Shown one piece after another: positions 42,848 to 51,797 of a stretch of 64,000 bases of DNA; position 1 is the first letter of the stretch, and every line of letters begins with the position of its first letter. A program made the position numbers and the translations under genes. Source of the stretch: Aedoeadaptatus nemausensis (GTDB lineage Bacteria; Bacillota; Clostridia; Tissierellales; Peptoniphilaceae). A model generated the notes under the pieces. The model was not told the origin of the DNA. It did not search any database and saw nothing but the letters and a program-made list of their open reading frames with translations. The stretch covers positions 186,001-250,000 of the forward strand of contig NZ_CAIJCS010000014.1 in assembly GCF_903819165.1 (NCBI RefSeq), in the 5' to 3' direction.

Positions 42848-42878
42848 ACAAAAAATGCGCTCTCCTCGGAAAGCGCAT
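42848..42878 (-). terminator. Terminator after the ispH-rpsA fusion
   Basis: Minus strand stem ATGCGCT/AGCGCAT (loop of ten) followed by TTTTTTG, starting ten bases after the ispH-S1 stop and ending the long operon. The DUF5317 gene follows ten bases later with no promoter seen, so some read-through into the c-di-AMP genes is likely. Confidence 0.82.
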
Positions 42879-42887
42879 CTTACTTGT

Positions 42888-44963
42888 TTATTCTTCGTCT
42901 TGACTTTCTTCTGCTTCGGCTTCTAAATTGCCAAAGTTGATTAAATCGCCGATGGCCATGGAGAAGTTTTCTTCTTCAGGTTTAGCTTCTGCCGGAGCAA
43001 AGTCTTTACGACGAGGTTTTTTCTCTCTCTTCTTTTCTTGGCTAGCCTGTTCGTCTTCGCCGCCCGGTTGAAGAGCCTTCATAGATAGAGAGATTTTCTT
43101 ATCGTCGAAGTTAATGTCGGTAACGCGAACATCGATTTCTTGACCGATTTCTAAAACGTCAGCCGGTTTTTCGACATGTTGTCTGGAGATTTGAGAAACG
43201 TGAAGTAATCCGTCAACGCCGGATTCGAGGCGAACAAACGCACCGAAGTCCAAGATGTTAACGACAGTACCTTTAACGTCGTCGCCTACTTGTACAGTTT
43301 CAACAAAGGTATCCCAAGGTTTTTGGGTCGTTTGTTTTAAACCGAGGGCGATGCGGTTCTTTTCTTCATCGATCTTAAGAACCAAAACTTTTACATTTTC
43401 GCCGGGGCTTACAACATCGCTGGGATGTTTTACGCGGTTCCAGGATAATTCGGAAATATGAATTAATCCGTCTACGCCGCCTACATCGACGAAAGCACCG
43501 AAGTTTGTAAGTCTTTGAACGGTACCCTCAACGAATTGACCTTCTTCGAGAGTTTTATAAACTTCTTTACGCTTTTCTTCGATTTCGGTAGCTTCCACGT
43601 TTTTACGGGAAAGTACGAATTTTCTTCTGCTCTTGTCGAAGTCGATGATTTCGCATTCCAAATCTTGATCTACATATTTGCTCAAGTCTCTTTGGAAACG
43701 AACCGATGCGTGAGATGCGGGGATAAAGCCGTTGAGGCCATCTACATCACAAGTTAAACCGCCCTTGACGACATTAGTAACGTGCGCCATAACGCGTTCT
43801 TCGTTTTCAAATTTTTCTTCCATCTCATCCCAAACTTTCATGTTTTCAACACGTTTGTAGGATAAGACGACATTACCGTCTCCATCGTCCATTTTCATGA
43901 CGTAAACCTGAATTTCGTCACCTTGGTTGAAAAGTTCTTCAGGTTTAACATCGGGATCGTTGGACAATTCATCTCTGGAGATAATACCGTCTGCACGGTA
44001 GCCGATGTTTACCATGACCTCATCATCGGTTACATACAAAACTTCGCCACTGACAATTTCACCGCGACGTACACGTGTGAAAGAGTTCTCAATGGCCTCC
44101 ATCATTTCATTGTTCATTTCGTCCCTATTTAAGTTATCCATTCTACTAACAGCCTCCTTGATTACCGAATCCGGAGTGGATGCTCCGGCGGTAATACCAA
44201 TTTTATTAAATTTTTTAAATGGACGTAGATCGAGTTGATTTATGGTTTGAATATGGTAAACGTGATCGCAATGATCTTCCGCTATCTTAGCGAGTTTTTT
44301 CGTATTAGCACTATTCTTACCACCTATAACGAGCATACAATCCACATTTTGAGCCAACATGCGACAGGCATCCTGACGGTCGTTTGTGGCTTTACATATG
44401 GTATTATACCTTAAAATCTCGCCTGTGAAAACACCTTTTAGCCTTTCTTCCACCTTATCGACGATTTTCTTCGGATTTGTGGTCTGTGAAACCATGGCAA
44501 TCTTCTTTTCGTCCTGAAGTGGAAGATTCTCTACGTCCTCTTCGTCCTTTACAATGAAAATATTATCGCCGTAACTGGCGATGCCTTTTATTTCCGGATG
44601 ATCTTTCTCCCCTACAATAACGACGGGAACCCCCTCTTCATTGTTTTCCCAAACGATATCGTAAATTCTAGAAACAAAGGGGCAGGTCGTATCGATTACG
44701 CGATTGCTCTTTCCTTCGAGAGCTTCTTTCAGCTCTTTCGTCGTTCCGTGACTTCTCGTAATCACCGTCACTCCACTTGGAAGATCGTCCTCTTCAATCA
44801 CTTCAACGCCGAGATCTTTCAACTCCCGGTTCACGTCTGCGTTGTGAACGAGTTCGCCGATCATCTTTACATTTTCACTTTCCCTCGCCGTCGTAAAGGC
44901 TAAATCCACGGCGCGCTTGACGCCGCCGCAAAACCCGTAAACATCACTGAGAATGATCTCCAA
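42888..44963 (-). CDS. ispH: Bifunctional HMBPP reductase / ribosomal protein S1 fusion
   Basis: A 691-residue fusion typical of Clostridia. Residues 1-280 are IspH, the iron-sulfur enzyme of the MEP pathway giving IPP and DMAPP: Cys12 (GFCGGVKRA), Cys94 (DTTCPFV), Cys190 (NTICKAT), with His40 and His122 in the active site. Four S1 RNA-binding domains follow (about 301-371, 388-456, 475-544, 559-629), then a Lys/Glu-rich tail. The TTG at 44963 gives the family start [M]EIILSDVYGFCGG behind AGGGAG; an ATG at 44981 is the alternative. It overlaps plsC by 20 bases. Confidence 0.95.
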   Translation of the reverse strand: MEIILSDVYGFCGGVKRAVDLAFTTARESENVKMIGELVHNADVNRELKDLGVEVIEEDDLPSGVTVITRSHGTTKELKEALEGKSNRVIDTTCPFVSRIYDIVWENNEEGVPVVIVGEKDHPEIKGIASYGDNIFIVKDEEDVENLPLQDEKKIAMVSQTTNPKKIVDKVEERLKGVFTGEILRYNTICKATNDRQDACRMLAQNVDCMLVIGGKNSANTKKLAKIAEDHCDHVYHIQTINQLDLRPFKKFNKIGITAGASTPDSVIKEAVSRMDNLNRDEMNNEMMEAIENSFTRVRRGEIVSGEVLYVTDDEVMVNIGYRADGIISRDELSNDPDVKPEELFNQGDEIQVYVMKMDDGDGNVVLSYKRVENMKVWDEMEEKFENEERVMAHVTNVVKGGLTCDVDGLNGFIPASHASVRFQRDLSKYVDQDLECEIIDFDKSRRKFVLSRKNVEATEIEEKRKEVYKTLEEGQFVEGTVQRLTNFGAFVDVGGVDGLIHISELSWNRVKHPSDVVSPGENVKVLVLKIDEEKNRIALGLKQTTQKPWDTFVETVQVGDDVKGTVVNILDFGAFVRLESGVDGLLHVSQISRQHVEKPADVLEIGQEIDVRVTDINFDDKKISLSMKALQPGGEDEQASQEKKREKKPRRKDFAPAEAKPEEENFSMAIGDLINFGNLEAEAEESQDEE

Positions 44964-45531
44964 TGCTCTGTCTCCCTTCATATATTGTTTCCATAATCCA
45001 TTCCATTTTTTGATCATACTCGGCTTCTGTAAGCTTTTGTTTTGCAAATGGAATAGTCTCTCTAAAAATATAGCGGCGCCTGCGGAAAAGTTTATAATCC
45101 CCTTCAATGTAAACCGGAATTATATCCGTGCCCGTTCTTGCAGCCAGAAGGACCGTTCCGGATTTAGCCGCTTTATAGTCCACGGTCTTTACCCGCGTTC
45201 CTTCGGGAAAAATCCCCAATACTTCTCCCCCTTTAATCACGCGCATGGCTTGCAGTGTGCTCTTGGCATCTCCGCTGTCTCGATCGACTGAAATAGCGTC
45301 GACACCTTTCATAATATGTTTAATGAACGGAGTTTCGAAGAGTTCCTTTTTAGCCATCCAGCGTATTTTCCGCGGAAATAAGATGGAGAGTATCAGAGGA
45401 TCCAAATTACTTTTATGATTGGCAACGAGTATATAGGCCTTATCCTCGATGGCCGGCATATTGACGACCTCATAAGGATAGAAGATGCGCATAAAAAAAC
45501 CGATGAAATATTTTAAAAAATTATAAAGCAT
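44944..45531 (-). CDS. plsC: 1-acyl-sn-glycerol-3-phosphate acyltransferase
   Basis: A 195-residue membrane-associated enzyme converting lysophosphatidic to phosphatidic acid. The catalytic NHKSNLDPL (HX4D) is near residue 35, and FPEGTRVK near residue 107 binds the glycerol phosphate. One N-terminal hydrophobic segment (FLKYFIGFFMRIFY) anchors it. It overlaps cmk by 11 bases; cmk-plsC-ispH/S1 is a standard clostridial order. Its product is the substrate of CdsA at the window start. Confidence 0.94.
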   Translation of the reverse strand: MLYNFLKYFIGFFMRIFYPYEVVNMPAIEDKAYILVANHKSNLDPLILSILFPRKIRWMAKKELFETPFIKHIMKGVDAISVDRDSGDAKSTLQAMRVIKGGEVLGIFPEGTRVKTVDYKAAKSGTVLLAARTGTDIIPVYIEGDYKLFRRRRYIFRETIPFAKQKLTEAEYDQKMEWIMETIYEGRQSIGDHSQ

Positions 45532-46177
45532 TTACACGCACCACATAACCCATCATCTTTTCAATAACCTCGTCTTCTTCAAGATTTGTAGAGTCGATGA
45601 CGATCGCATCTTCCGCCTGCTTTAAAGGAGCTATTTCTCGTGTTCTGTCGCGAAGATCACGTCTATGAATGTCTTCTCGTATGGTTTTTAGGTCCACGTC
45701 TTCGCCCAATTCTTTTCGCTGCAAATAACGCCTTCTCGCCCGCTCCCCCTCGCTTGCGGTTAAAAAGAATTTAATTTCCGCATCGGGCAAAATAACCGTT
45801 CCGATATCCCTGCCTTCCATAACTGTGCTGCCTTTATCCGCTAAGCGTCTTTGCAGTTGAAGCAAATACTCTCGAACGGCAGGATCTTTTGAAAGCTCCG
45901 AGGTCTTCTGTGAAATAGCTTCCGTTCGAATGGCATCTCCTAAAGGGGAGCCGTCGAGGGTTACCATGCCGTTTTCATAGCCGATAGACACCTCATCGCA
46001 GGCTTGCAAAATCTCATCGATTGCATCTGTCCGTGCAATTTCAGTCGCTATATAGGCGATGGTACGGTAAAGGGAGCCGGTGTCGATATATTCGTAGTTC
46101 AGACGATGGGCCAAGGCCTTTGCTATTGCCGATTTGCCTGCGCCCGACGGTCCGTCGATAGCGATTTTTAAACTCAT
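45521..46177 (-). CDS. cmk: Cytidylate kinase
   Basis: A 218-residue enzyme phosphorylating CMP and dCMP. The P-loop IAIDGPSGAGKSAIAKALA is at residues 4-22, YIDTGSLYRTIAY near residue 30 is the CMP-binding region, and GRDIGTVILPDAEIKFFLTAS near residue 118 and RDLRDRTREIAPLK near residue 172 complete the pattern. It overlaps the flavoprotein gene by four bases and plsC by 11. Confidence 0.97.
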   Translation of the reverse strand: MSLKIAIDGPSGAGKSAIAKALAHRLNYEYIDTGSLYRTIAYIATEIARTDAIDEILQACDEVSIGYENGMVTLDGSPLGDAIRTEAISQKTSELSKDPAVREYLLQLQRRLADKGSTVMEGRDIGTVILPDAEIKFFLTASEGERARRRYLQRKELGEDVDLKTIREDIHRRDLRDRTREIAPLKQAEDAIVIDSTNLEEDEVIEKMMGYVVRVNAL

Positions 46178-47388
46178 TCTTCCTCCTTTGATGCGCTCAT
46201 ACCTGCTAGATGGCCGGTCGAAAATGCGATCTGTAAATTATATCCTCCCGTGGGTCCATCTACGTCGATAACTTCCCCGCAAAAATAAAGTCCGCTGACT
46301 ATGCGGCTTTCCATTGTAGATGGATTCAGTTCCGAAACATCGACCCCCCCTGTTGTGACGATGCCCGTATTCTCGTCGAAGAGGCCTCGGTAGGTCAGCG
46401 GAAAATGCTTAAAACTTTCAACTAAATTCTTCCGCATTTCCACCGTTAGTTGATGGGCAGGCATGGAGGGTTCTATTGTCGAAAGAAATAATAACGGTTC
46501 CACAAGTGATTTCGGTGCGAGGTTTTTTAATATCGTGTGCATTTCCTTATTACTGTTTTCATTCACTTCGCGGATCAATCGCTCACTCAGTTTTTCTCTA
46601 CTGAGAGCGGGCTTAATATCGATCCAAAGGTCGACGTGTTTATTTCTATTAATTCTGGAAGACAGGCTTAAGACGATGGGACCGCTCACTCCGTAATGGG
46701 TTATAAGCATTTCCCCGAATTCACTATATTCTCCATCTTCCGTATGGGCATAGAGCTCCACATTTTTCAACGATAATCCTTGAAGGGACTCTCTAAAGGG
46801 AATATCCGCCCTTAATCCGACGAGCCCCGCCATGGGCTTTATCACATTCATACCGAACTCTTTTGCCCACCGATAGCCGTCTCCTGTGGAGCCTGTGTTT
46901 TTGTAAGTTATACCTCCCGTAGAGACGATGACTTTATCTCCGTTAAACGGTCCTCTATCGGTTTGAACGCAAAACTTGCCTCCGGTTTTCTTAACATTTA
47001 AAACCTTGGTATTGTATCGGATTTCTACCTTTCGCTCCAGCAGTTCTCTTTCAAGGCGTCGAATAACATCCGACGATTTATCACTTACGGGGAAAACGCG
47101 TTGCCCTCGTTCCACTTTTAAAGGCACGCCACCTGATTCAAAGAAATATTGAAGACCGTAGCTCGTTAAACTATAGTACGAAGAATACATAAAGCGTCCG
47201 TTACGATGAAGCGAGTCGAAAAACAGCTCATCTTCTCCGTCATTGCATAAATTGCATCGACCCTTCCCTGTAATAAAAAGTTTCTTCCCGAGTTTTTCAT
47301 TTTGCTCGATAAGTAATACTTTGTCGTCTTCAGCTCCTCGAATGGCCGCCATCATGCCGGCAGGCCCTCCTCCGATTACAATGATCAT
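46174..47388 (-). CDS. HI0933-family flavoprotein (NAD(P)/FAD-dependent oxidoreductase)
   Basis: A 404-residue protein. The FAD-binding Rossmann site IVIGGGPAGMMAAIRGA is at residues 3-19. GKGRCNLCND (near residue 42) and the C-terminal TGGVDVSELNPSTMESRIVSGLYFCGEVIDVDGPTGGYNLQIAFSTG are the HI0933/YhiN signature. The gut enzyme BaiN, proposed to reduce bile acid intermediates, belongs to this family, but the wide conservation beside cmk suggests a housekeeping role that is still unknown. No substrate can be assigned. Confidence 0.88.
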   Translation of the reverse strand: MIIVIGGGPAGMMAAIRGAEDDKVLLIEQNEKLGKKLFITGKGRCNLCNDGEDELFFDSLHRNGRFMYSSYYSLTSYGLQYFFESGGVPLKVERGQRVFPVSDKSSDVIRRLERELLERKVEIRYNTKVLNVKKTGGKFCVQTDRGPFNGDKVIVSTGGITYKNTGSTGDGYRWAKEFGMNVIKPMAGLVGLRADIPFRESLQGLSLKNVELYAHTEDGEYSEFGEMLITHYGVSGPIVLSLSSRINRNKHVDLWIDIKPALSREKLSERLIREVNENSNKEMHTILKNLAPKSLVEPLLFLSTIEPSMPAHQLTVEMRKNLVESFKHFPLTYRGLFDENTGIVTTGGVDVSELNPSTMESRIVSGLYFCGEVIDVDGPTGGYNLQIAFSTGHLAGMSASKEEE

Positions 47389-47946
47389 CTAAAACCTCTC
47401 TATACCGATCCAATAAGGCGGCTCTTTTTGTTGGTTAGGGAATTTCAACTCCGCTACGCGGTACTCCCTTTGGTTTAATTCTTTGCAAAACTCCACTAAG
47501 CCGTCGCTTTCTATGGCCCCTTCTTCGTGACCCGGATAGACACATATACTTAACAGCCCATGCTTTTTCATAGATTTTATAATGACTTCTATGGTTTTCT
47601 TTGTCGTTTCCCATTCCGTCGTTTTTTTCTTGTCCCCTTTCGGCAAATAGCCCAGGTTCATTAAAAACACGTCGACTTTCGGGATCTCCACATAGTCCCC
47701 AATCCGCTCGTGACTGTCGCAGATGAGTTCCACATTATTAGCCCTATGTTCTTCTAATCGCTTTTTCGTGGATTCGATGGCAACTTCCTGAACATCTATG
47801 GAAATTACTTGCCCCGCACGTTCGGCTAAAAAAAGAGTGTCGTGTCCGTTTCCCGCCGTCAGATCTACCGCAAGGGAATTCTTGTTTAAGAGACCCTCCG
47901 CTATGAAATGGGACCAACGCACGGCATTACCGGGAATTACTTCCAT
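47389..47946 (-). CDS. mnmM: tRNA 5-(aminomethyl)-2-thiouridine methyltransferase (MnmM-like)
   Basis: A 185-residue class I methyltransferase. The SAM site AVDLTAGNGHDTLFLAERAG is near residues 26-45, and MNLGYLPKGDKKKTT near residue 93 is the marker of the YtqB family. In Bacillus and Staphylococcus MnmM adds the terminal methyl of mnm5s2U34 in place of MnmC of E. coli. The protein ends PPYWIGIERF. It overlaps rluB by ten bases and abuts the flavoprotein gene. Confidence 0.88.
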   Translation of the reverse strand: MEVIPGNAVRWSHFIAEGLLNKNSLAVDLTAGNGHDTLFLAERAGQVISIDVQEVAIESTKKRLEEHRANNVELICDSHERIGDYVEIPKVDVFLMNLGYLPKGDKKKTTEWETTKKTIEVIIKSMKKHGLLSICVYPGHEEGAIESDGLVEFCKELNQREYRVAELKFPNQQKEPPYWIGIERF

Positions 47947-48647
47947 GACTTGAGCATCCTGATTTCTTTTTCGCGAAGGGGTCGATAATCCCCTTTACCC
48001 AATCCCTTAATACTTAAAGGACCGAAGGCGATTCTCTCCAGCTGAATGACTTCATATCCTAAGGATTCAAACATACGACGAATTTGTCGATTGCGTCCTT
48101 CTCGAATCGTACATTCCAAGCGAGTCTTTTTATTTCGATGTTCCAGTATTTTAAATTCGCCCGGCGCCGTCATGCCGTCATTTAAATTCACACCCGCAGA
48201 GAGTGCCTGTGCATCTTCTTCTGTGACAAGGCCGGTAACCGTTACTTTATATGTCTTTTCGATTTCATATTTCGGGTGTAGCAAGCGCTCTGTCAGCTCG
48301 CCGTCGTCGGTTAATAAAATAAGCCCTGAAGAATCCATATCCAGTCGCCCTACGGGATAGAGTCTGGCACGAATATTGGGGGCCAGAAGATCTAATACCG
48401 TTTGGCGATCTTTATTATCTTTTGCAGACGATACGATCCCTCTGGGTTTGTTCATGAGAATATAAGTGTTCCGCCTGACGGGGCGTATTCTTTTACCGTC
48501 GACCGTTACTCGATCCCCTTCTTCAACTATATATCCCTGGGTATCGATAATTTCGCCATTAACCTTCACGCGGCCCTGCGCTATGATCTCCTCACATTTT
48601 CGTCGACTGGCGACGCCTGCATGGGCCATGTATTTTTGAAGTCTCAT
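47937..48647 (-). CDS. rluB: 23S rRNA pseudouridine synthase (RluB/RsuA family)
   Basis: A 236-residue enzyme. An S4 RNA-binding domain (residues 1-60) opens MRLQKYMAHAGVASRRKCEEII. The catalytic domain has GRLDMDSSGLILLTDDGEL near residues 97-115, where the Asp in GRLDMDSSG is the nucleophile, and IREGRNRQIRRMFESLG near residue 180. Whether the target is U2605 of 23S rRNA (RluB) or another site cannot be told from sequence. It overlaps scpB by four bases. Confidence 0.92.
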   Translation of the reverse strand: MRLQKYMAHAGVASRRKCEEIIAQGRVKVNGEIIDTQGYIVEEGDRVTVDGKRIRPVRRNTYILMNKPRGIVSSAKDNKDRQTVLDLLAPNIRARLYPVGRLDMDSSGLILLTDDGELTERLLHPKYEIEKTYKVTVTGLVTEEDAQALSAGVNLNDGMTAPGEFKILEHRNKKTRLECTIREGRNRQIRRMFESLGYEVIQLERIAFGPLSIKGLGKGDYRPLREKEIRMLKSWK

Positions 48648-49168
48648 TCCGTCTCCTCTTCATTTTCCTCTTCTTCTAAAACCGGCAGATCATCTAAACC
48701 CGATAAACCAAATTTTTTAAGAAACAATTCTGTCGTACCGTATACTTTCGGCCGTCCGGGAATATCGCGTCTACCTAGAACAGTAATGAGATCCGTTCGT
48801 TCCAAACTTTTTAAAACCTGATCGCAGCGCACTCCCCGAATATCCTCGATATCTGACTTCAGTACCGGCTGTTTATAGGCCACGATGGAAAGCGTCTCGA
48901 GAGCTGCATTGGAAAGATTTTTCGATTGATTTCGCTTCGCATAAGCGGCAATTTCCTCAAAAAGTTCGGGTTTAGTGGAGAGTTGGTAACTATCCTCGAC
49001 GACAACTAATCTGAGACCTCTGTCTTCTTTCTTTAAGTCCTCACTGAATTCCGTTAAAAGATTTCGTACCTCGAGGGCCGTTAAATCTAAAGCTTGGCGT
49101 ATATCTTTTTCACTCAAAGGTTCTCCCCACGCAAAAAGTAGGGCTTCTAATTGTGCTTTAGGATGCAT
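48644..49168 (-). CDS. scpB: Segregation and condensation protein B
   Basis: A 174-residue winged-helix protein, partner of ScpA in the SMC condensin complex. It opens MHPKAQLEALLFAWGEPLSEKDI, has the conserved AALETLSIVAYKQPVLKSDIEDIRGV near residues 98-123 and DLITVLGRRDIPGRPKVYGTTELFLKKFGL near residues 130-160, then an acidic C-terminus. It overlaps scpA by 11 bases and rluB by four. smc itself is not in the window. Confidence 0.96.
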   Translation of the reverse strand: MHPKAQLEALLFAWGEPLSEKDIRQALDLTALEVRNLLTEFSEDLKKEDRGLRLVVVEDSYQLSTKPELFEEIAAYAKRNQSKNLSNAALETLSIVAYKQPVLKSDIEDIRGVRCDQVLKSLERTDLITVLGRRDIPGRPKVYGTTELFLKKFGLSGLDDLPVLEEEENEEETE

Positions 49169-49889
49169 AAGATATTTCCCTTTTCGACAAAATAATATCC
49201 CTTCCCTTTTGTTTACAGAAAATACTCTGGTCTTTTATAAGCTCCAGAATAGTTAGGAATATTGTGACGATTTCAATTCGACTTTCCGCCTCGCCTACCA
49301 TGGCGAGAAAGCTCGGTTCCTCCCATTGATTAAAGGCCCACTGAATTTTTTCTCGAGCCTGTTGGAAACTATATTCTGCAGAGGAGATTTTTTCCAAGGA
49401 ACGCTTAGCTTCTTCGTGGATCTTAAACTGAACCATAGCCTCGCGAAAGGCTTTCGTTAAATCCTCAAGACTGCCGTCATTAATCAAATCCTGCTCCGAA
49501 AAATCAGTGAAGTCCTCCTGCTTCTTATAGATAGCACCGTCTTCATAGGCTGCCATTTCTTCTAAGAGCTCACTCAACGCCTTCATGCGCTGATACTCCA
49601 CTATTCTTTCTACGAGATCGTCACGGGGATCTTCTTCCTCTTCCTCCTCATCGACAGGCCGTTCAGGTAAGAGCATTCGACTTTTAATAGCGAGTAAATA
49701 ACTCGCCATGGACAAGAAATCGACGACGGAATCTATTACGGGCCCGGTCATAGTGTCGATATAGTGGAGAAAGTCATCCACTAAAATATGAATTTGAATA
49801 TCGTAAATATCCATTTCTCTTTTCTTAATAAGCTCCAAGAGAACCTCCATGGGCCCGGAAAAGGAACCGTAGACAATTTCAAAATCCAT
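49158..49889 (-). CDS. scpA: Segregation and condensation protein A
   Basis: A 243-residue kleisin that bridges SMC heads. The start MDFEIVYGSFSGPMEVLLELIKKREMDIYDI is the family signature. The middle is acidic and helical (EEEEEDPRDDL), and the C-terminus is a winged helix. The ATG at 49889 shares one base with the preceding stop (TAATG) and has no strong ribosome site, so translation probably depends on the upstream peptidase gene. A longer open frame through that gene is a shadow. Confidence 0.94.
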   Translation of the reverse strand: MDFEIVYGSFSGPMEVLLELIKKREMDIYDIQIHILVDDFLHYIDTMTGPVIDSVVDFLSMASYLLAIKSRMLLPERPVDEEEEEEDPRDDLVERIVEYQRMKALSELLEEMAAYEDGAIYKKQEDFTDFSEQDLINDGSLEDLTKAFREAMVQFKIHEEAKRSLEKISSAEYSFQQAREKIQWAFNQWEEPSFLAMVGEAESRIEIVTIFLTILELIKDQSIFCKQKGRDIILSKREISYAS

Positions 49890-50494
49890 TAGACTAAAAA
49901 TGCTCCAATCCTTACAAATAAATTCGCCAAGCCGTAAACGGCAGGACCGATAACGCGGGAGATAAATCCGCTGACCACACCGAAAAACAAGATCCAATAG
50001 AAATATTTTTCATATCTGTAGAATTTAAACTCCAAATCACTAGGCAGCAGAGAGGCCAATACCTTTGAGCCGTCGAGAGGCGGAAGAGGCACGAGATTGA
50101 ACACGCCGAGCATGGTATTGTACCAAAGGAACTGATAGAAAAATTCGCTTATGACGAAATTATGCTTCGACGTCCAAACGAGTAAAATTCCCGCAATAAG
50201 TGCAAAAATAAAGTTTACCGTTACCCCGGCAAGGGATACTAAAATCGTGCCTCGTTTTCTATTTTTGTAATATCCGGGATTAATGGGAACAGCCTTAGCC
50301 CATCCGAAGCGAAAGACGATCATAAAGAGTAAGCCCACAGGATCGATATGATCCAGGGGGTTAAGACTCAGACGTCCGTCGCGCTTTGCCGTGTCATCGC
50401 CCAATAAATAAGATACATAGCCGTGGCCTATTTCGTGTCCCACGATGGCGATGATAAGGGCCGGAATAGACCAAAGATAGACACTATAATCCAT
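49889..50494 (-). CDS. Site-2 protease family protein (M50 metalloprotease)
   Basis: A 201-residue membrane protein with about five helices. The zinc motif HEIGHGY is near residue 20, in the first helix. The second ligand is in the LNPLDHIDPVG segment near residue 46, and AGVTVNFIFALIAGILL near residue 90 contains the NxxxA-like helix. It lacks PDZ domains, so it is the short YwhC/FHL type rather than RseP. The ATG at 50494 is preferred because GAGG stands six bases before it; an ATG four codons earlier is possible. The target is not known. Confidence 0.88.
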   Translation of the reverse strand: MDYSVYLWSIPALIIAIVGHEIGHGYVSYLLGDDTAKRDGRLSLNPLDHIDPVGLLFMIVFRFGWAKAVPINPGYYKNRKRGTILVSLAGVTVNFIFALIAGILLVWTSKHNFVISEFFYQFLWYNTMLGVFNLVPLPPLDGSKVLASLLPSDLEFKFYRYEKYFYWILFFGVVSGFISRVIGPAVYGLANLFVRIGAFLV

Positions 50495-51794
50495 GATAGA
50501 CCTCATCCATTATAAGGGGCTCTACATGAACCGCTTCGGAAGAAATCTTCACGATCTTTTCCATACGCTCGCCACCTTCTTTCAAGGCGTCAGGTTTTGC
50601 ACTGTAAAGAGTCGCCAAAACATCGCCCTCACTTACCTCATCCCCTACTTTTTTATGAAGATAAACGCCCGCCGCCATGTCCAACTTGTCTTCCATGGTA
50701 ATACGGCCCGCACCGAGATCTCTCGCTAAAATCCCAACATCGTGTGCCGGAATAGCTTGAACGAAACCGGAAAATTTCGCCTTTACATCCAGTGTATGCT
50801 CGGCCTTCGGTAGAATGGACGGATCTTCGACGACGCGCCCGTCCCCACCCTGGTTCTCTACGAAACGTTTAAATTGCTCGAGTGCCTTTCCGTCATCGAT
50901 TAGCGCACGAACGTCGCTTTCGATTCGCTTCGGATCGCCGTCGCAAGTCATCGCTATTAATCGCACGGCAAGGGCGATGCAAAGCTCCGTCAAATCTTCC
51001 GGACCTTCTCCTCGCAGGGTATCGATGGCTTCCTGGATTTCGAGGCCGTTGCCTACGGCATTTCCTAAGGGTTGATCCATGCGGGTCAACATGGCTACTG
51101 TTTTTCTTCCGAAGTTTTCGCCGATAGAAACCATAGTTTCCGCTAATTTAAGGGCATTCTCCCTGTCTCGCATAAAGGCTCCGTCACCTACTTTTACATC
51201 GAGGAGTAAGCAATCGCCATGAATGGCCAGCTTTTTACTCATAATGCTCGATGCAATTAAGGGAATGGCATCTACCGTCGCAGTTGCATCTCGTAAAGCG
51301 TAGAGCTTTTTATCCGCCGGCGTAATATTTGCCGTCTGTCCTGCAACGGCCATCCCCACATTGTTGGTGGCATCTACAATTTCGTCCACGGAAAGATCCA
51401 CGTGGAGTCCGGGAATAGCTTCCAGCTTATCCAGTGTTCCTCCCGTATGACCAAGTCCTCGACCGCTCATTTTACCGAATGGCAAGCCGTATGCGGAAAG
51501 GATGGGTCCTAAAATAAGAGTAGTGGTGTCGCCGACGCCGCCTGTGGAATGTTTATCCACAATAGTTCCCTTGATAGATGATAGATCCACCGTATCGCCG
51601 GAATCGATCATGGCACCCGTTAGAGCGTTGATCTCTTCATCGCTCATGCCTTTAAAATATATCGCCATCAAGAGAGCACTCATTTGATAGTCTTTAATAA
51701 CACCTTTTACATAATCATTTATTGTGTCTTTTATTTCGTCAGCAGAGAGCGAACGACCGTGTTTTTTCTTTTCAATAACTTCCAATACACTCAT
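50484..51794 (-). CDS. pdp: Pyrimidine-nucleoside phosphorylase
   Basis: A 436-residue enzyme that phosphorolyses uridine, thymidine and deoxyuridine. Seen: the phosphate loop DKHSTGGVGDTTTLI near residue 83, the family signature SGRGLGHTGGTLDKLEAIPG near residue 112, SSIMSKKLAIHGD near residue 180, and the C-terminal beta-hairpin domain VGDEVSEGDVLATLYS. It is 11 bases short of the next gene's stop and follows punA by three bases; together they salvage both nucleoside types. Confidence 0.95.
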   Translation of the reverse strand: MSVLEVIEKKKHGRSLSADEIKDTINDYVKGVIKDYQMSALLMAIYFKGMSDEEINALTGAMIDSGDTVDLSSIKGTIVDKHSTGGVGDTTTLILGPILSAYGLPFGKMSGRGLGHTGGTLDKLEAIPGLHVDLSVDEIVDATNNVGMAVAGQTANITPADKKLYALRDATATVDAIPLIASSIMSKKLAIHGDCLLLDVKVGDGAFMRDRENALKLAETMVSIGENFGRKTVAMLTRMDQPLGNAVGNGLEIQEAIDTLRGEGPEDLTELCIALAVRLIAMTCDGDPKRIESDVRALIDDGKALEQFKRFVENQGGDGRVVEDPSILPKAEHTLDVKAKFSGFVQAIPAHDVGILARDLGAGRITMEDKLDMAAGVYLHKKVGDEVSEGDVLATLYSAKPDALKEGGERMEKIVKISSEAVHVEPLIMDEVYHGL

Positions 51795-51797
51795 GAA

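Noticed and set aside
44964-45107. N-terminal extension of the IspH-S1 fusion.
   Set aside because: It lies fully inside plsC in another frame, and IspH proteins begin directly before the first Cys loop.
49890-49997. Extended ScpA start inside the M50 protease gene.
   Set aside because: Kleisin proteins begin at the MDFEIVYGSF region; the extension reads another frame of the protease.
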